DNA from: Avena insularis
Lineage: Eukaryota; Streptophyta; Magnoliopsida; Poales; Poaceae
Direction: 5' to 3'
Assembly (NCBI GenBank): GCA_023614405.1
Contig: CM042696.1
Span: 332,931,211-332,995,210 of the forward strand
DNA length: 64,000 nucleotides
In this document: positions 24,804-36,763 of the stretch, one piece after another
Layout of the letters: every line of letters starts with the position of its first letter
Position numbering within the stretch: position 1 is the first letter of the stretch
The notes under the pieces: generated by a model
The model's input: only the letters and a program-made list of their open reading frames with translations
Database searches by the model: none
What the model was told of the DNA's origin: nothing
Made by a program: the position numbers and the translations under genes

Positions 24804-25780
24804 ATGGATGCTTATTTAAAATCCAACAACCCTAATGGGTATGACATTAACCCCATGTGTCTGGATCGTTTGCATGCTAAAAAGTTTGCAAGGGATGGTA
24901 CGAAGGATCCGTATGAGCATGTTGTGTTCTTTGAAGAAACTTTTGTGGGACTTTTTCCCATGATGTCTTTACTGAGGATGAGGTTAAATCAACTCTCTTT
25001 TGCCAAACGCTTATTGATGAAGCCTTTTCTTGGTACATTGAATGTCCTACAAATATTACTAACTCCTGGGAGAGGCTATCCTCTTCATTCTTAATTGATT
25101 TCTTCCCCAGGACGAAAACACTTGGAGCTAGACATATGATCAAAAAATTTAAAGGTGGCTTTGATGAAAGCCTTTATGAAGGGTACTCAAGGTTTAGGGG
25201 ATTACTTGATCATTGCCCTCACCAAGATGTCCTTCATTGGTTGGTAGTACACACCTTTTATGCAGGACTAAGTAAAAAAATAATAGAAATGCATTAGATT
25301 CTCTTTCTAATGGGTCCTTTACTAAATTTAGTGTTGAAAGAGCCTAAAGTTTGCTAAATACAGTCCATATGATGGAAGAATCCCATCGTGGAATTGAACT
25401 TAATGAAGATAAAAATTCTACATAATATGATTGTTTAAGAAAATATCTAGCATCCGGTAAAGTAGAGAAACTACTTGGAAACTTTAACCTCGACCCTCAT
25501 ATGATTGTTCAAATTATTAAAACCTATGCTTAACATTTACAAATTCTGAAGGAGTGGGAACATTATGAGAAACCTTGTGACAAAAAGCTCTCGAAGACTG
25601 TCCTAGATAACAAGTTGACACGAGTAGAAAGGAGGCTATTGGCTAAAGATGGAACTATCTTAACAAAAAGGGAAAAGAGTGAAAATGAAGGTACAAGGAG
25701 AATTGGGAAGCTAACCAGAGATCTGGGAACCATCAAGACAAATATTTGTATAGTGAAAGAACTTCTAGATCCCAAAGTCA
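24804..25780 (+). pseudogene. Athila-type gag remnant
   Basis: The reading frame opens with MDAYLKSNNPNGYDINP and includes DPYEHVVFFEETF, then shifts near 24960. In the next frame an Athila-like gag core follows: an AFSWYIE / FLIDFFPRTKT region, then a YSRFRGLLDHCPHQDVLHW region at about 25050-25260. Several stops and shifts follow, for example in 25260-25440. The protein would form the capsid shell around element RNA in the cytoplasm. I saw no zinc knuckle. It precedes the protease remnant, as in an ordinary gypsy polyprotein. Confidence 0.6.
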
Positions 25781-26336
25781 TTGAAAAATAAAGTAATAAT
25801 GGTAAGTAAGGAATCCTCTGATATAATTGAAGGTAAGCCTAATGGTAAGTATAAAGATAAAGATAAACATAAAATCCCTTTTTGTTTAGGTGAATCTACT
25901 TATGTAGGACTTTGTGAAATGAGTCCTTCCATAAACATTATGCCCTATTCTATCTATGAGGGATTACGATATTATCCTGATGAACCGGAAATTTGAACTT
26001 ACAAATGTAACCATATGCTCTCAGATAGAACCTTGAAGGGATCCCATGCAATTCTTCACAATGCTTGCATCTCTATAGGAACGTTTGTCTACCCCATTGA
26101 CTTTCATATTATTGATATGCAATTAGACGTTTTGTCCTGTTATTTTGGGTAGTCCATTTTAAAATTCTATGAATATTGATATTAATGACAAGAAATATAC
26201 AATGTCCTTACAATTTGCAGAAGAAGATATAATGGTTAATTGCAAGCAATTCAAAAAGTTGTTGTATGAAAAGAAAACTGATATGAAGGAAGAAAATACT
26301 ATTGAAGAATTTTCAGCAATTTACTTTGGTACCTAG
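25781..26336 (+). pseudogene. Athila-type aspartic protease remnant
   Basis: A region reading LCEMSPSINIMPYSIYEGL (25912-25970) lines up with the Athila protease core, where C-D-L-G-A-S-V is expected. The catalytic Asp and following Gly are replaced by Glu-Met-Ser, so it would be inactive. Stops follow at 25994 and in the next 250 bp. Downstream text around 26080-26330 is out of frame but continues the protease-to-RT linker. Confidence 0.5.
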
Positions 26337-26339
26337 CAA

Positions 26340-27701
26340 ATGGGTTTGGAGAGAAGCCTAACTATTAACGACTCAATCCCAAATTATTTAGCAAAAGAAG
26401 ATCTTCATAATATTCTTGATACCACACTTGAAGTAGAGAATGTTCTTAAAGATGAATTTGAAGAATTGGAAAGTAAGGGAGATGAGGATCCACCTCCAGT
26501 GTTACTAACCCTTCCACCGGGACTCATGTATGAATTTATAGACAAGGAGGGTAAGTGTCCTATAATTATTAATGATCAACTTTCTCCTGAGGAAAATGGG
26601 AAATTATTAGAAGTACTCATTGAGCAGCGTCAAGCTTTTGGATACACTCTTAGTGATATAAAAGGGATAGATCCTTCCATAGTACACATAAAATACCAAT
26701 GATTGTTGATGCCAAACCTTTTGTTGACACTCAAAAGAGACTAAATCCTAGAATGAATGAGGTAGTGAGAAAATAAGTTATACTCATGCTATACACTAGT
26801 ATTATCTACCCAATATTTGATAGTAAATGGGTTAGTCCAACTCATTGCATACCTAGAGAAGGATGTATAACCATAATTAAAAATAATCATGATGAGCTAA
26901 TTCCCACAAGAACAATAGCAGGGTATAATATGTGTATATACTTTAGGAAGTTAAACATGGAGACATCAAAAATCATAAACCTATATGTTTCATGGAACGT
27001 ATTTTAGAAAGAATAACTAGCAACTCTTTTTTATTTTCTAGATGGTTATTCATGGTATTCCCAAATTTATATTCAACCTGATGACCAAGAGAATACAACC
27101 TTTACTTTCTCGTATGGCACTTCTTCTTATAGATTGATGCCATATGGTTTGTGTAATGCGGCTGCAACCTTCGAAGAATGTGTCCTAGAAGGTTACTGGT
27201 ACCACAAGACATAAACAAAGTAAGGAATTTTCTTGGGCACGTAGGTTTTTATCGATGCTTTATTAAATAATTTTCTAAACTAGTTGCACCCTTGACTTAC
27301 TGAATAAGGATATTCCTTTTGGTTTTGATAAAAGTTGTATCACTTCATTTGAACAAAAGGCTATAGTCTATGTAGCTATTATTCAACCACCAAGATGGGA
27401 TGAACCGTTTGAAATTATGTTCGATGCTAGTGACTATGCGATTGGGGTTGTTCTTGGACAAAGAGAAGGCCTAAACTTAAATTTTATTCAATATGCTAGT
27501 CGTGTTTTTAACGAGGATCAAAGGAATTATGTAACAACTAAGAAGGAATATCTAGCTATTGTTTTTGCTTATGATAAATTTAGACATTATATTATAAAAT
27601 CCAAAGTAATAGTACATGCCGATCACCAGGGTTTAATACATCTCTTAGCAAGGAAATATGTGAAGCCTCGTTTGATTAAGTGGGTTCTATTACTACAAGT
27701 G
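26340..27701 (+). pseudogene. Athila-type reverse transcriptase / RNase H remnant
   Basis: The RT entry region is readable at 26340-26702, with LPPGLMYEF, then a PEENGKLLEVL segment and a GYTLSDIKGIDPSIV segment. RT fingers and palm pieces follow in other frames (SPTHCIPREG near 26840; LMPYGLCNAAATFEEC near 27140). The sequence then jumps to SFLGH-like text near 27220, so the catalytic F/Y-x-D-D segment is missing. RNase H is readable at 27417-27701: FDASDYAIGVVLGQ, then YVTTKKEYLAIVFA and VHADHQGL. The copia-type solo LTR interrupts it right after KWVLLLQ. It cannot be functional. Confidence 0.7.
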
Positions 27702-28629
27702 TGAAAGAACATCTGTGCACCCATGTGTGGTTTTGGTAATTAATGACAATGTTTTATGGACTTATGTTTGCATTAAGTTTTACTTGTAGGATTTTTCCAT
27801 AGACAATGCTTGAACCATATGTTGGCTTCAAGGTTGGCAGAATAAGAAAGTGAAGAAATCAAGTGTTGATCAAGGTTTCAAGGAATGATCCGGAGATTGG
27901 TCAAGTAGAAGTTGAGCCTATGGCAAGTGTGTCTTGAATAATAAGATGATATCAAGTGTAGCTTGACATCCTTATGGTAATCATGGATATGTGAAGATAT
28001 TCCAAAAAGATAGGCTCTTTCATAGTGGAGTATGGGGGAGCAAATTTCAAGTCTTCACCAAGCTAGTGCAATCAAGAAAGGTGTTCCATCTTGAGGTGTA
28101 GAAGATCGTCATCATCAACATCAAGTGGAATATACAGAAGGCAAAGGTTTGATCTTGATAGGGTTTCTTTCTTACCAGTCTCGTGGTTTTAGTTGGGGAG
28201 ACCGATTTATAGGATAGATAACTGTACTATCAAGAGGGGCTCTCGAGTGAGTAACTTGATCATATCCCTCGGTGAGAGCTCAAACATTTGCATGATTGGC
28301 ATCATCTTTCTTGGTTCTTATTTGGGTCTTACTCATGTGAGTATTTATATCTTGTGTTAATCTCCATGACAAGATCAAGTTCATTGAAAACGAATTTCAT
28401 ATGCATTCTCTATTGCATTTTCGATGTTGGAGGTTTTACCGGTTCATATTTTTGAGAGAGTTCAAACATTTCATCATTTGGTTCTATCCTACCTTTCTGT
28501 ACTATGATGTTTCTCTGGATTATCTTGTAGACATCATTGTACACTTTGAAACGAGCCCAAGATCATCAAAAACAGAGTCTAGATGCAAAAGTTATGATTG
28601 TTTCAGTTTCGCTGTTTCTCCCAGTTATC

Positions 28630-28860
28630 AGGGGGGCGGATTATCCGGCCCAATTTTTGGAAAACGGCTAAGGACTTTGAGGCATGGCTCCCAGTAATGG
28701 GGCACACTATCTGGGCCTCTACGGGCGGATTATCTGGGCCTCTGGGGCGGATTATTAGGCCAAAATATCCGCCCCCTATACAGAGGGTCGCATCGCGAAG
28801 TCCTTAGCCATATTTTGGCCTGGGGAACCCGGAATATCTAGGGGGAGGGGCGTACTATCT
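28630..28860. repeat. GGATTATCC-type motif cluster in the solo LTR
   Basis: Related copies include ggcggattatccggccc near 28635, gcggattatctgggcc near 28725, ggcggattattaggcc near 28745, and a diverged copy near 28845. They share the core of the palindrome found in the 42681-54238 element, which supports common lineage. Confidence 0.7.
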
Positions 28861-28902
28861 GGCCTAGAAGGTCCCAAACAGTCATATTTCGTTGGGGAGG
28901 GG

Positions 28903-28910
28903 TATAAATA
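28903..28910 (+). promoter_or_regulatory. TATA box of the copia solo LTR
   Basis: TATAAATA occurs in ggggtataaatagacccc. It has the same layout as the TATA boxes at 43126 and 53521 in the SIRE-type LTRs. Confidence 0.65.
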
Positions 28911-29889
28911 GACCCCTTCTTCCTCCTTAGGATGGTTGCTTGCATTCTCTATCTCCTCCATTATTTTGACCTTCAAGTGCTTGCAAATACTCTCAATCCC
29001 TTCCATATTTCTTGAATCTTTTTGGGGGATTTGAAAGAGGGATCTAGATCTACAACTCCAATCCATCTCTCCTCTATGCGAGGGGAACATATTGGGATCT
29101 AGAACTTGGTTTTTTTGGTGGATTTCCTCTTGTGTTCTTCGTCTCTTATTCTCCCGCTAGCTTTTGTAGCTTTGGTGGAATTTGGGAGAGAAGGACTTGA
29201 GCACTTCTTGTGTTCTTGCCATTGCATTTGGTGCATCGGTTTGAGTTCTCGGTGAGGATTCGATTGGGTGAAAGGTGAGAATATTTTTACTCTTGAGTTC
29301 TTGGAACCCTAGACGGTTTAGTTGTTTTGTAGATTTGTGGATTACTTGGGGCCTCCAATTAAGTTGTGGACATTCCTCGAGCTTGTTTGTTGGGAGCCTC
29401 CAATTGAGTTGTTGAGAAGTGCCCCAATCTTTGTGAGAGGTTACAGATTGCCACCGAAAAGTGCACCGATAGTGAAGAAGTGAACCAGGCCTCTTGTGGC
29501 GAGGTTCACAAGAGAATAGGGTGAGTCCTTTTGTGGCGTGGTGATCTTAGTACCTCCCACCCCTCCAAGAAGACATACTCTCTTTATGGGAGGAACTCGG
29601 TAATAAATCATCGTCTCTGCATGTCTCGGTTATCTCTATACCCGAGCTATTTACTTATGCACTTTACTTTGTGTTAACCTTCGTGCTTGAAGTCTTATAT
29701 ATAGCTATCATATAGTTGCTTGTTTTGCTAAGCATAAGTTGTTGGTGCGCATAGGTGAACCGTAGTTTATATAGGTTTTGTGCTTGACAAAGTAAAAGCT
29801 AGTTTTATTCCGCCTCTGTGAAGCCCTTCTCGTAGAAAATAATTAAACCGCCTATTCACCCCCTCTAGGCACCATCTGTATCCTTTTCA

Positions 29890-31275
29890 AAGTGTATGAC
29901 TTACAAATAGTTGGTAGAAGGGGTAAAGATAATCATGTATGGAAGGTATAATTGAAGATCCCATCCCTATTAATGAATCTATGCCCGGGTTATACCTTGC
30001 CATAGTAGAATCGCATGACCCCTGGTTTGCAGATTATGCTAATTTTCTAGTGGGTAAGTTTCTACCAAAGGGAATGAATTACAATCAGAGAAAGAAATTC
30101 TTTAGTGATTTGAAATATTACTTTTGGTATGATCCTTATTTATATAGGCACGAACATGATGGGATGATTACAAAGTGTGTACCTGATCACGAGATGAATG
30201 TTATCTTAAAAGCTTGCAATGATAGTGCTTATGGAGGGCATCATGTTGGGGACCGTATGACTTATAAAGTGTTACAATCCGAATTCTATTGGCCTACTTT
30301 GTTTAAAGATGCTCATAATTATGTCAAGAATTGTGATGCCTATCAATGTATGAGTAACATAAGGAAAAGACAAGAAATGCCCATGAATTATAGCCTTATA
30401 ATAGAACCATTTGATGTTTGGGGAATGGACTTCATGGGGCCATTTCCATCCTCTAATGGTTACACTCATATTCTTGTTGTTGTTGATTATGTTACTAAAT
30501 GGTTTGAAGCTATACCCACTTCTCATGCATATGCAGTCACTTCCATCAATATGATTAAGGACATTATTTTTCCCAGGTTTGGAGTTCCTAGATTTCTAAT
30601 TACTGATGGTGGAACTTATTTTATGAAAGGTACTTTCAGGAAAATCCTTCATAAGTATGGGGTCGAGCATCACGTAGTTTCACCTTACCACCTGCAAACC
30701 TGTGGGCAAGTTGAGCTTTTGAACCGGGGGATTAAAGTCATACTTCAGAAGACAGTTTGAAACTCGAGAAAGGATTAGGATATGAAGTTTAATGATACCT
30801 TATGGGCGTATCGCACTACATACAAAAATCCTATTGGGATAACACCATATAAGATAGTCTACAATAAAGCTTGTCATCTTCCTTTAGAATTAGAACATAA
30901 AGCCTAATAGGCTATTAAAACTCTAAACTATGATTTTAAGACTGCAAGAGAGAAATGCCTCTTAGACATTCATGCCTTAGATGAACTTAGAAATGAGGCT
31001 TATGAAAATGCTAAAATATTCAAAGAGAAAGTGAAAAGATGGCATGATAGATAGATAGAGAATAAGAAATTTAAATATGTAGATAGAGTTTTTCTCTACA
31101 ATTCTTAGCTAAAGATCTTTGCAAGAAAGTTGAGATCCAAGTTGGAAGTACCATATGAAGTTGACGAAACATATCCCTTAGTAGTGGTGAAATTGAAAGG
31201 AAACACTCCTTCGTCTTGGATTTTTAACGGGCAACGCCTGAAGCACTACAGAGTTGGAGAGGTAAACGCGATGTA
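29890..31275 (+). pseudogene. Athila-type integrase remnant
   Basis: From 29939 a 273-codon open frame contains the integrase. It has an HHCC-type zinc region around GGHHVGDRMTYKVLQ and NCDAYQC. The catalytic core has Asp in WGMDFMGPF, Asp in ITDGGTYF, and a likely Glu in CGQVELLNR where SGQVEVSNR is usual. The frame stops at 30758. The C-terminal part (LWAYRTTYKNPIGITPY near 30800) continues with further stops to about 31275. The enzyme would join element cDNA to host DNA in the nucleus. The bases just after the solo LTR continue the RNase H-integrase linker, so both were one polyprotein before that insertion. Confidence 0.75.
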
Positions 31276-31849
31276 ATTAACCCATTTAAGAACATCCAAC
31301 GATCTCATCAAGCAAGAGTATGGTGAATGAGACATTTGAATGATCCTTTTTATCTAGTTTTTGCCTTTTTGAGACTCCTTCTATCTTCGTGGATATTTTT
31401 CTACTTTTTCCTCTCGTTTTCCTCATAAAACTAGGCTATTTGTCAACCCGGTACAGGCAAACCATACTGTCGGACATGCCCATACCGCAGGTCGTTAAAC
31501 ACCCAACACCTTGCATTGGACTTTTCCTTGATTTCATGTGGAACGGTATGACCGGACCATATGACAGGTCTCTCTCGTACTGTAGGTTGTTAAAACTTAT
31601 GTGAGTTTTTGCTTTGTTTCTCTTTCATTTGGTCTTTAAAAAATCCCTTACCGCCTCTAAAAAGGTCGGTAACCGATGGTACGGGCACGCAGTATGGGCG
31701 GGTCCCGCCCGTACTGATGCTCAGGACCGACAGCGACTGCCCTTTTTTGAAGAGAATCCTAATTAATTTCTTTCTCCTTCCAACCCTTTTCCCCTTTTGC
31801 CTCTGAGATTTAGGGTTTTTCCTCCTAAATCTCGCCTCTTCTCTTTCCC
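31276..31849 (+). other. Post-pol spacer with hairpin-like modules
   Basis: This non-coding part of the Athila-type element carries three modules in which GGTAC-GGGC-like and GCCCATACC-like arms are followed by caggtcgttaa or a variant: about 31453-31500, 31543-31595 and 31663-31735. Similar modules occur in the minus-strand Athila-type element at 59865-60200. Confidence 0.6.
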
Positions 31850-32252
31850 TTGTCTTCATGCATCAAATCTCACTTGATAATCAAAGAGCTATGCAACCTT
31901 TTCATATCAAACATATCTGGACAAAGAAGGAGGATTTCCCTTAGCAAGAACCAAAAAGGAGTCCAAAGAAGGCTCTTTATCCTCGTCGACTCAAGAACCA
32001 GCTCAGGTGGTGCCACTTCCCAACTAGGAGGACATGTTCCCACGCAAGCTAGATATGACGAGGCATGTGGAACAACGGAGGAAGCAAGAGGAATATCCAT
32101 CAAATCCTTACAGGTCTAACCTTCATGGATCATCTCTCAAATGTTCTCATGTTTCCCTATCCCCAAACAAGGGGAATCAAGATGAGATTAGGGAGAAGAT
32201 CGCAAGCCTCAAAAAAGTCTCCAAAGCTTGTATTGAAACCATTGGTGGGGAT
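31850..32252 (+). pseudogene. Start of an Athila downstream ORF (uncertain)
   Basis: By position this should be the beginning of the ORF that follows pol in Athila elements. Readable frames are rich in Ser, Lys and Gln (for example 31850-32119) and no conserved core is reached before the sequence changes at 32253. Identification is by position only. Confidence 0.3.
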
Positions 32253-32636
32253 CACTATAAGAAAAATTGGCTTTTACAATGGATAATTTTCATGGTTGAA
32301 GTCCCATTTTTCATGGTCAAAAAGTCTGCTAAGATAGATGGCATTCATGGTAAAAGCCCCGTCACAAATGATTCTACCACGGATTTTTTCCGACCGTGGC
32401 GGGTCGCACCCTTCAGCCACGAAAACGTGTTTCATCATAGATCTGTTTGCCAGCCGTGTTGATTGCTGCCGTGATGCAAACTTCCACGTGGAAAACATCA
32501 TTAACGCCTAGTTATCGCTGTTAACAGTCATAAAAACCGTGGTAGAAGCCAGGCCCAGCCAAGGCCTGCTAATTATTAAGTGGGCCGACCCATTAGGAGA
32601 TCCCAATAAGAATAGGACCCATTAGTGTTTCGTCCT
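32253..32636 (+). mobile_element. Possible CACTA transposon end fragment
   Basis: It starts CACTATAAGAAAAA, close to the CACTACAAGAAA terminus common in plant CACTA (En/Spm) transposons. Within the next 300 bp there are several CCACGG, CCGTGG and CCACG motifs in both orientations (about 32378, 32394, 32416, 32455, 32468, 32484, 32536). This resembles the subterminal motif arrays that CACTA transposases bind. The other end is not seen; the fragment is cut by the chromodomain element LTR at 32637. A chance match of the 14-bp start cannot be excluded. Confidence 0.45.
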
Positions 32637-35600
32637 TGTAACATCCCAAAACTCTAATCCAAGTGATCAAGGTCCAAATCATCAAATTTAGAGTTAACAA
32701 AAACTTTTCCAATTAAAATTATTAAAGCATTCATATGTGTGTGCATTTAAATTAGGAGTTGATTTGAATTGCCATGATTAAGTGATCCATTGCTTGTAAA
32801 CTGATTCTTAGGTGAAATAAAAATCATCTAGATCATTCCCAAACAAATCCCAAAGAGAAACAAATCAAAATGAATAAAATAACCAAATGGTCATTTGTGC
32901 CATTTTAATCAACATGCCTACTTTGGCTATTCCTAGAACTCAATTCTTAACAGAAACAAAGGTGGATATTTGCACCCCTTGCTAGTACAAGTAGTGATGT
33001 ACCAAGGCCCACTTTGTGATCTACCAAAAACTTTCAAACACTAATTTTAAATGGCATTTGAAAATGGAGTGTAGTTTATATGAGAAGATCCCACGTATTC
33101 AAAAACCACTCAAATGAGCTCCATCAAAACCCAAGCACACCTAGAAGATCAAGCATGTGATCAACCACTCCACCAAAATTCAGCCAAAAATTCAAATATT
33201 TTTCTCTTGCGGCCATTGTGTCGAACACTTGGTAGACAGAATCAACTTTGGCCTAACTATTACTGTTTTGATCATTTCTTGTCAAGCCAATTGGTTTGCA
33301 TTGATCACTCTTGCCTCCCCTGAGCCCAACCAGACCAAAACCCACCCTAGTTCTAGCCCCTGACGCTAGTGCAACGCCGCCCCGACGCCATGCTCACCAG
33401 CCAACGTTGCCAACGCAGCAGCAGACCGCCAGCCCCTCTCTGCTGCTCCAGGAAGCTGGGCGCCACCCTACCTCCGCCCACGGTCCATCCCACGGCCACT
33501 GCCAGCCACTGAACCACTCCCTAGCGCCGCCGCCCATTCTCTCTGCTACAGGCGCCTTTCACCGCCAAAGATGCCACTGCCCGCCTCTGCCCAATACTGC
33601 ACGCCACTCGCCGAACCCAACCACGGCCGTGCCAGACATAGAGTCAGCATGACCCACACCGTCTTGCCGCGTCGAGCATCGCCTTTGTATCCCAGAGCGC
33701 GGGACGGTCCCGACCAAACGCCACCGCCCCTAGCCGCGCATTGAAGCCGTAGAGCACCGTCAGGAGGCAGGCCACCATTCGCCTACGCCGCCCATGCCTC
33801 TAGCCGCATGTATCAACGTCACCGACAAGCTCACCGTCGTACCATTCGGTCCCCTTGTCGCCCAATAAAAGGAGCCCTCCCCAGCAAAACTCCTCACACC
33901 ACTCCACTCCCCTCTCATCACTGATCCTTCCCCACCTCTCGCTGGAGCCGCTCGAGCCATAGTTCGCCGGAATTTAGCCGGAGGAGCCCGCTGCAGAGGA
34001 GGAGAAGCTGCTGTTGATTCCGTCCATCGCAGCCCCTGCCGCGACCTCGCCTGAGCTCGCCGTCGTCCACCAGTTCGTTTTCCCGCCTTGCCATAGTAGC
34101 TGGAGCCCTGTTACGTCCCTGGTAGACCCCTGCTGGCCGTTTAGGGTTCAGTCTCGCCGGCGACGAGTCCGTCGTCGACGACAACTGTGAGCCGTCGATC
34201 TCTGTTCTAATCGTAGCGCCCAGATTGCCCCGTACCATTTCGGATTTTAAGTCTCGCTGACAAGCAGGACCAACCTGTCAGCCTCCCTCTGCGCCGTGGA
34301 GCGCCACTGGGCCGGCCTGTTAGTTTTCCCGCGCTAGCCCGTGAATTCAAATGTGGATTTTTCTATTTTAGTTTGAACTCACTTCTGCCCTTAGTTTAAA
34401 AATCAATTCTAGAAGATCTACTGAACCAAATTGAGTGATTCAAATTTTGTTAGAAAGCTACTAAAAAGATCTATCCAAGACTGTTCGATTTAATTCATTT
34501 AGAATTTAGAGTTAGAGATCTCTCCTAGTAAAAATAACAAGACAGAAGCTTTTTCACATTCAAACATTTTTATAAAATCAACCATAATAGCTTTTGAGTT
34601 GATTCCAACTCTCAAAAATCACATTTAACCATACCTATCTGAATATGTAATAATATTAAGGTTTGCATGCAGTGACTTTGGACTAGTACCAAAATAATGC
34701 TATATAGGCGTTTCTAGTCACTTTAAAGCATTAAATGTTAAACTTAAACTTAATTATTTGTGATCCAACATTTAAATCACATTCCCACATGTTAGAATAT
34801 GTGGTGATTACATGTGTCCACATGATCCCATATTTTAAGTGGTGAATATTAAATCTTAGTTATTTTCAATGAGTAGAAATTACTTTTCTTAAATAAAAAG
34901 AATGAAACTAGTTAATAAAACCTTGTGATGCTTGTGATGATAATAGATCATCCAATGTGTGCCTTAGAGTGATAAGTAGACTAGATAAGTATAGTTTAGT
35001 GATTGCATATTCCGTATGTATTTATAGACGATAGTGCCGACCAAGCTTTCGAGGAGGAGGAGTTCTACCAAGAGGAGGATGAAGAAAACTTCAACCACTG
35101 CACTGCACAAGGCAATCCATCATTAACAATGCAAGCTAACCCTTGCAAGCTAGATAACCGAAGCAAAGGCATATGCATGCTTTGGTGATACCATTTGGAT
35201 TTATACCTAATCCAAGATTTAATTTCAAGCTTTACTTTCATTACTTTACCAAAGTCCCTTACTTGTTTGAAGGTAGCATAAAGAGTATAAAACTTGACCT
35301 ATCTAGATAACCTTAGATGTCATTCTATGGCATGAGATTGATCTTAGCATTCCACATTAGTGAACACTCTTAACTTAGTAGTTTAGAGCTAAACTAAAAC
35401 TTGAGCCACTTTATATGGGAACACTTGGTGAAAATGAATTATGAAAACCTTGGAATGATGAGTCATTCTATTGAGATGTTTTGACATGTGTTGAGAAACA
35501 CAAATGGTTTATGATGATGAAAATGTTGAGGCAAGAGCCTTAACCCTTTTACAAAACTGATGGTTGGATTCGGATGCGATACCATTCCAAATTTACCGTA

Positions 35601-36535
35601 CAACCATAATACCTAAATTGGGTAAGGCTTAGCCGGAAGTTTATATGCATTAGTATTAGTTCCCTCGCGGGAGAGGTTTGAGCTGAGGCTACCTCTCAAT
35701 GTTGTCCACCTATGTAGTGCCCAAGATGACAGATGGTCATGGTTGGGAGGCCATGCTCATAGGAGAGGTGCTTATACTAGGGTGTGTAAAGGAAATGTTA
35801 TGTTTGATTATCTGCATACTAAATATGATGATTCAGGGTTATCCCTGACAGATGTATCGAATCTTGTGGTGAAAGTGTACCACCTCTGCAGAGTGTCAAA
35901 CTATTCGAATAGCCGCGTCCGTGGTTATAGACAGTTGGAGTGGCCATACTGTTTTGTTGTCAGATATTTTCAAAATAACTTATGAAATGAATGATGAATG
36001 TTGACTTGACCACAACAGGGTTGTGATTATGACACTAGCTTCCCAACTTAAGTGATTCTAGAACTTTATTTTACCTGTCTTTGTTTCAGAACTCAGCTTA
36101 GGTTTCAAATTTAACTTTATAGTTAAACTTAGAGCTAGCATTTACTTTAGAACTATACTACTTGTTAGTGATAGTTTGCGAGTACTTAAAGAGTGCTCAT
36201 GGCTTTTGTCCCTGGCTATTCCTATGGCCAGACTATGAAGGAGACTACCAAGATGACGGCCAGCAGGACGGCTATGATAACTAGGACTATCTGCCTTCGT
36301 CAGCATTGCCTGTGCCCTCTGAAGATGGACCCCACCGCTACACTCATTATTTATTCTGCTGCATGTTGTATTAAGACTGGATCATGAGATCCTTATTTGT
36401 GTAAGACCTTATTTATGGTTTGCAATGGATGATGTACTGTGATATCCAATCTGTTATGTCTCGCAAAAGTGGTAATCCTGGGATTGCGATGTACGACATA
36501 ACAGGCATCTGGGATTAAAAATCCGGGTGTTGACA
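32637..36535 (+). mobile_element. 5' LTR of the chromodomain element
   Basis: This 3899-bp LTR starts TGTAACATCCC and ends GGTGTTGACA. It matches the solo LTR at 14790-18739 end to end and the truncated one at 8989-10551. It supplies promoter and polyadenylation functions for the element. In place of the TATATAAGG of its relatives, the position near 33865 reads aataaaagg. Confidence 0.92.
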
Positions 36536-36538
36536 AGT

Positions 36539-36550
36539 TGGTATCAGAGC
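36539..36550 (+). other. Primer binding site, initiator-Met type
   Basis: TGGTATCAGAGC lies three bases after the LTR end and is complementary to initiator Met tRNA. It is the same type as in family X and in the SIRE-type copia. Confidence 0.9.
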
Positions 36551-36763
36551 TATCCTGACCATAGGAGACCCTAGTTAGAATGGACGTCCGAACAAAAACT
36601 TAGTTTCAAAAACCAAAGTGAGTATTTCTGAAAACTATTTCCTCTCTTACCCTTGGAAATTCATTCTTTCTCAAAAATTCATGTTCCTCCAATTCTTACA
36701 TTACTACCTAAAATTTGACACACTTGATCACTCCACTAACTTCCTCATCCTTAATTCTTGTAG

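Larger units (their letters stand above)
27702..29889 (+). mobile_element. Solo LTR, SIRE-type copia relative
   Basis: This 2188-bp LTR starts TGAAAGAACA and ends CCTTTTCA. It is flanked by the perfect 5-bp target duplication aagtg (27697-27701 and 29890-29894). Its start, and its end (ctattcaccccctctaggca, then CCTTTTCA), resemble the LTRs of the SIRE-type element at 42681, but it is about 1 kb longer, so it is a related subfamily. It carries several GGATTATCC-type motifs at 28630-28770. Athila RNase H sequence stops at its left edge and the integrase region resumes at its right edge. Confidence 0.9.
23206..32252 (+). mobile_element. Athila-lineage Ty3/gypsy element, decayed, split by a solo LTR
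   Basis: The order is 5' LTR, Asp-type primer site, gag, protease, RT, RNase H, integrase, a spacer with GC-rich hairpin modules, and the start of a downstream ORF. A 2188-bp copia-type solo LTR interrupts the region after RNase H. No 3' LTR was found; the element runs into a possible CACTA end and then the chromodomain element. All coding parts carry stops, frameshifts or deletions, so it is defunct. The lineage call rests on the primer site and on the gag and integrase sequence style. Confidence 0.75.

Noticed and set aside
36539..36550. tRNA gene
   Set aside because: Only a 12-base complement of initiator tRNA adjoining an LTR; it is a primer site. No cloverleaf. The same holds at 2471, 11624 and 43831.
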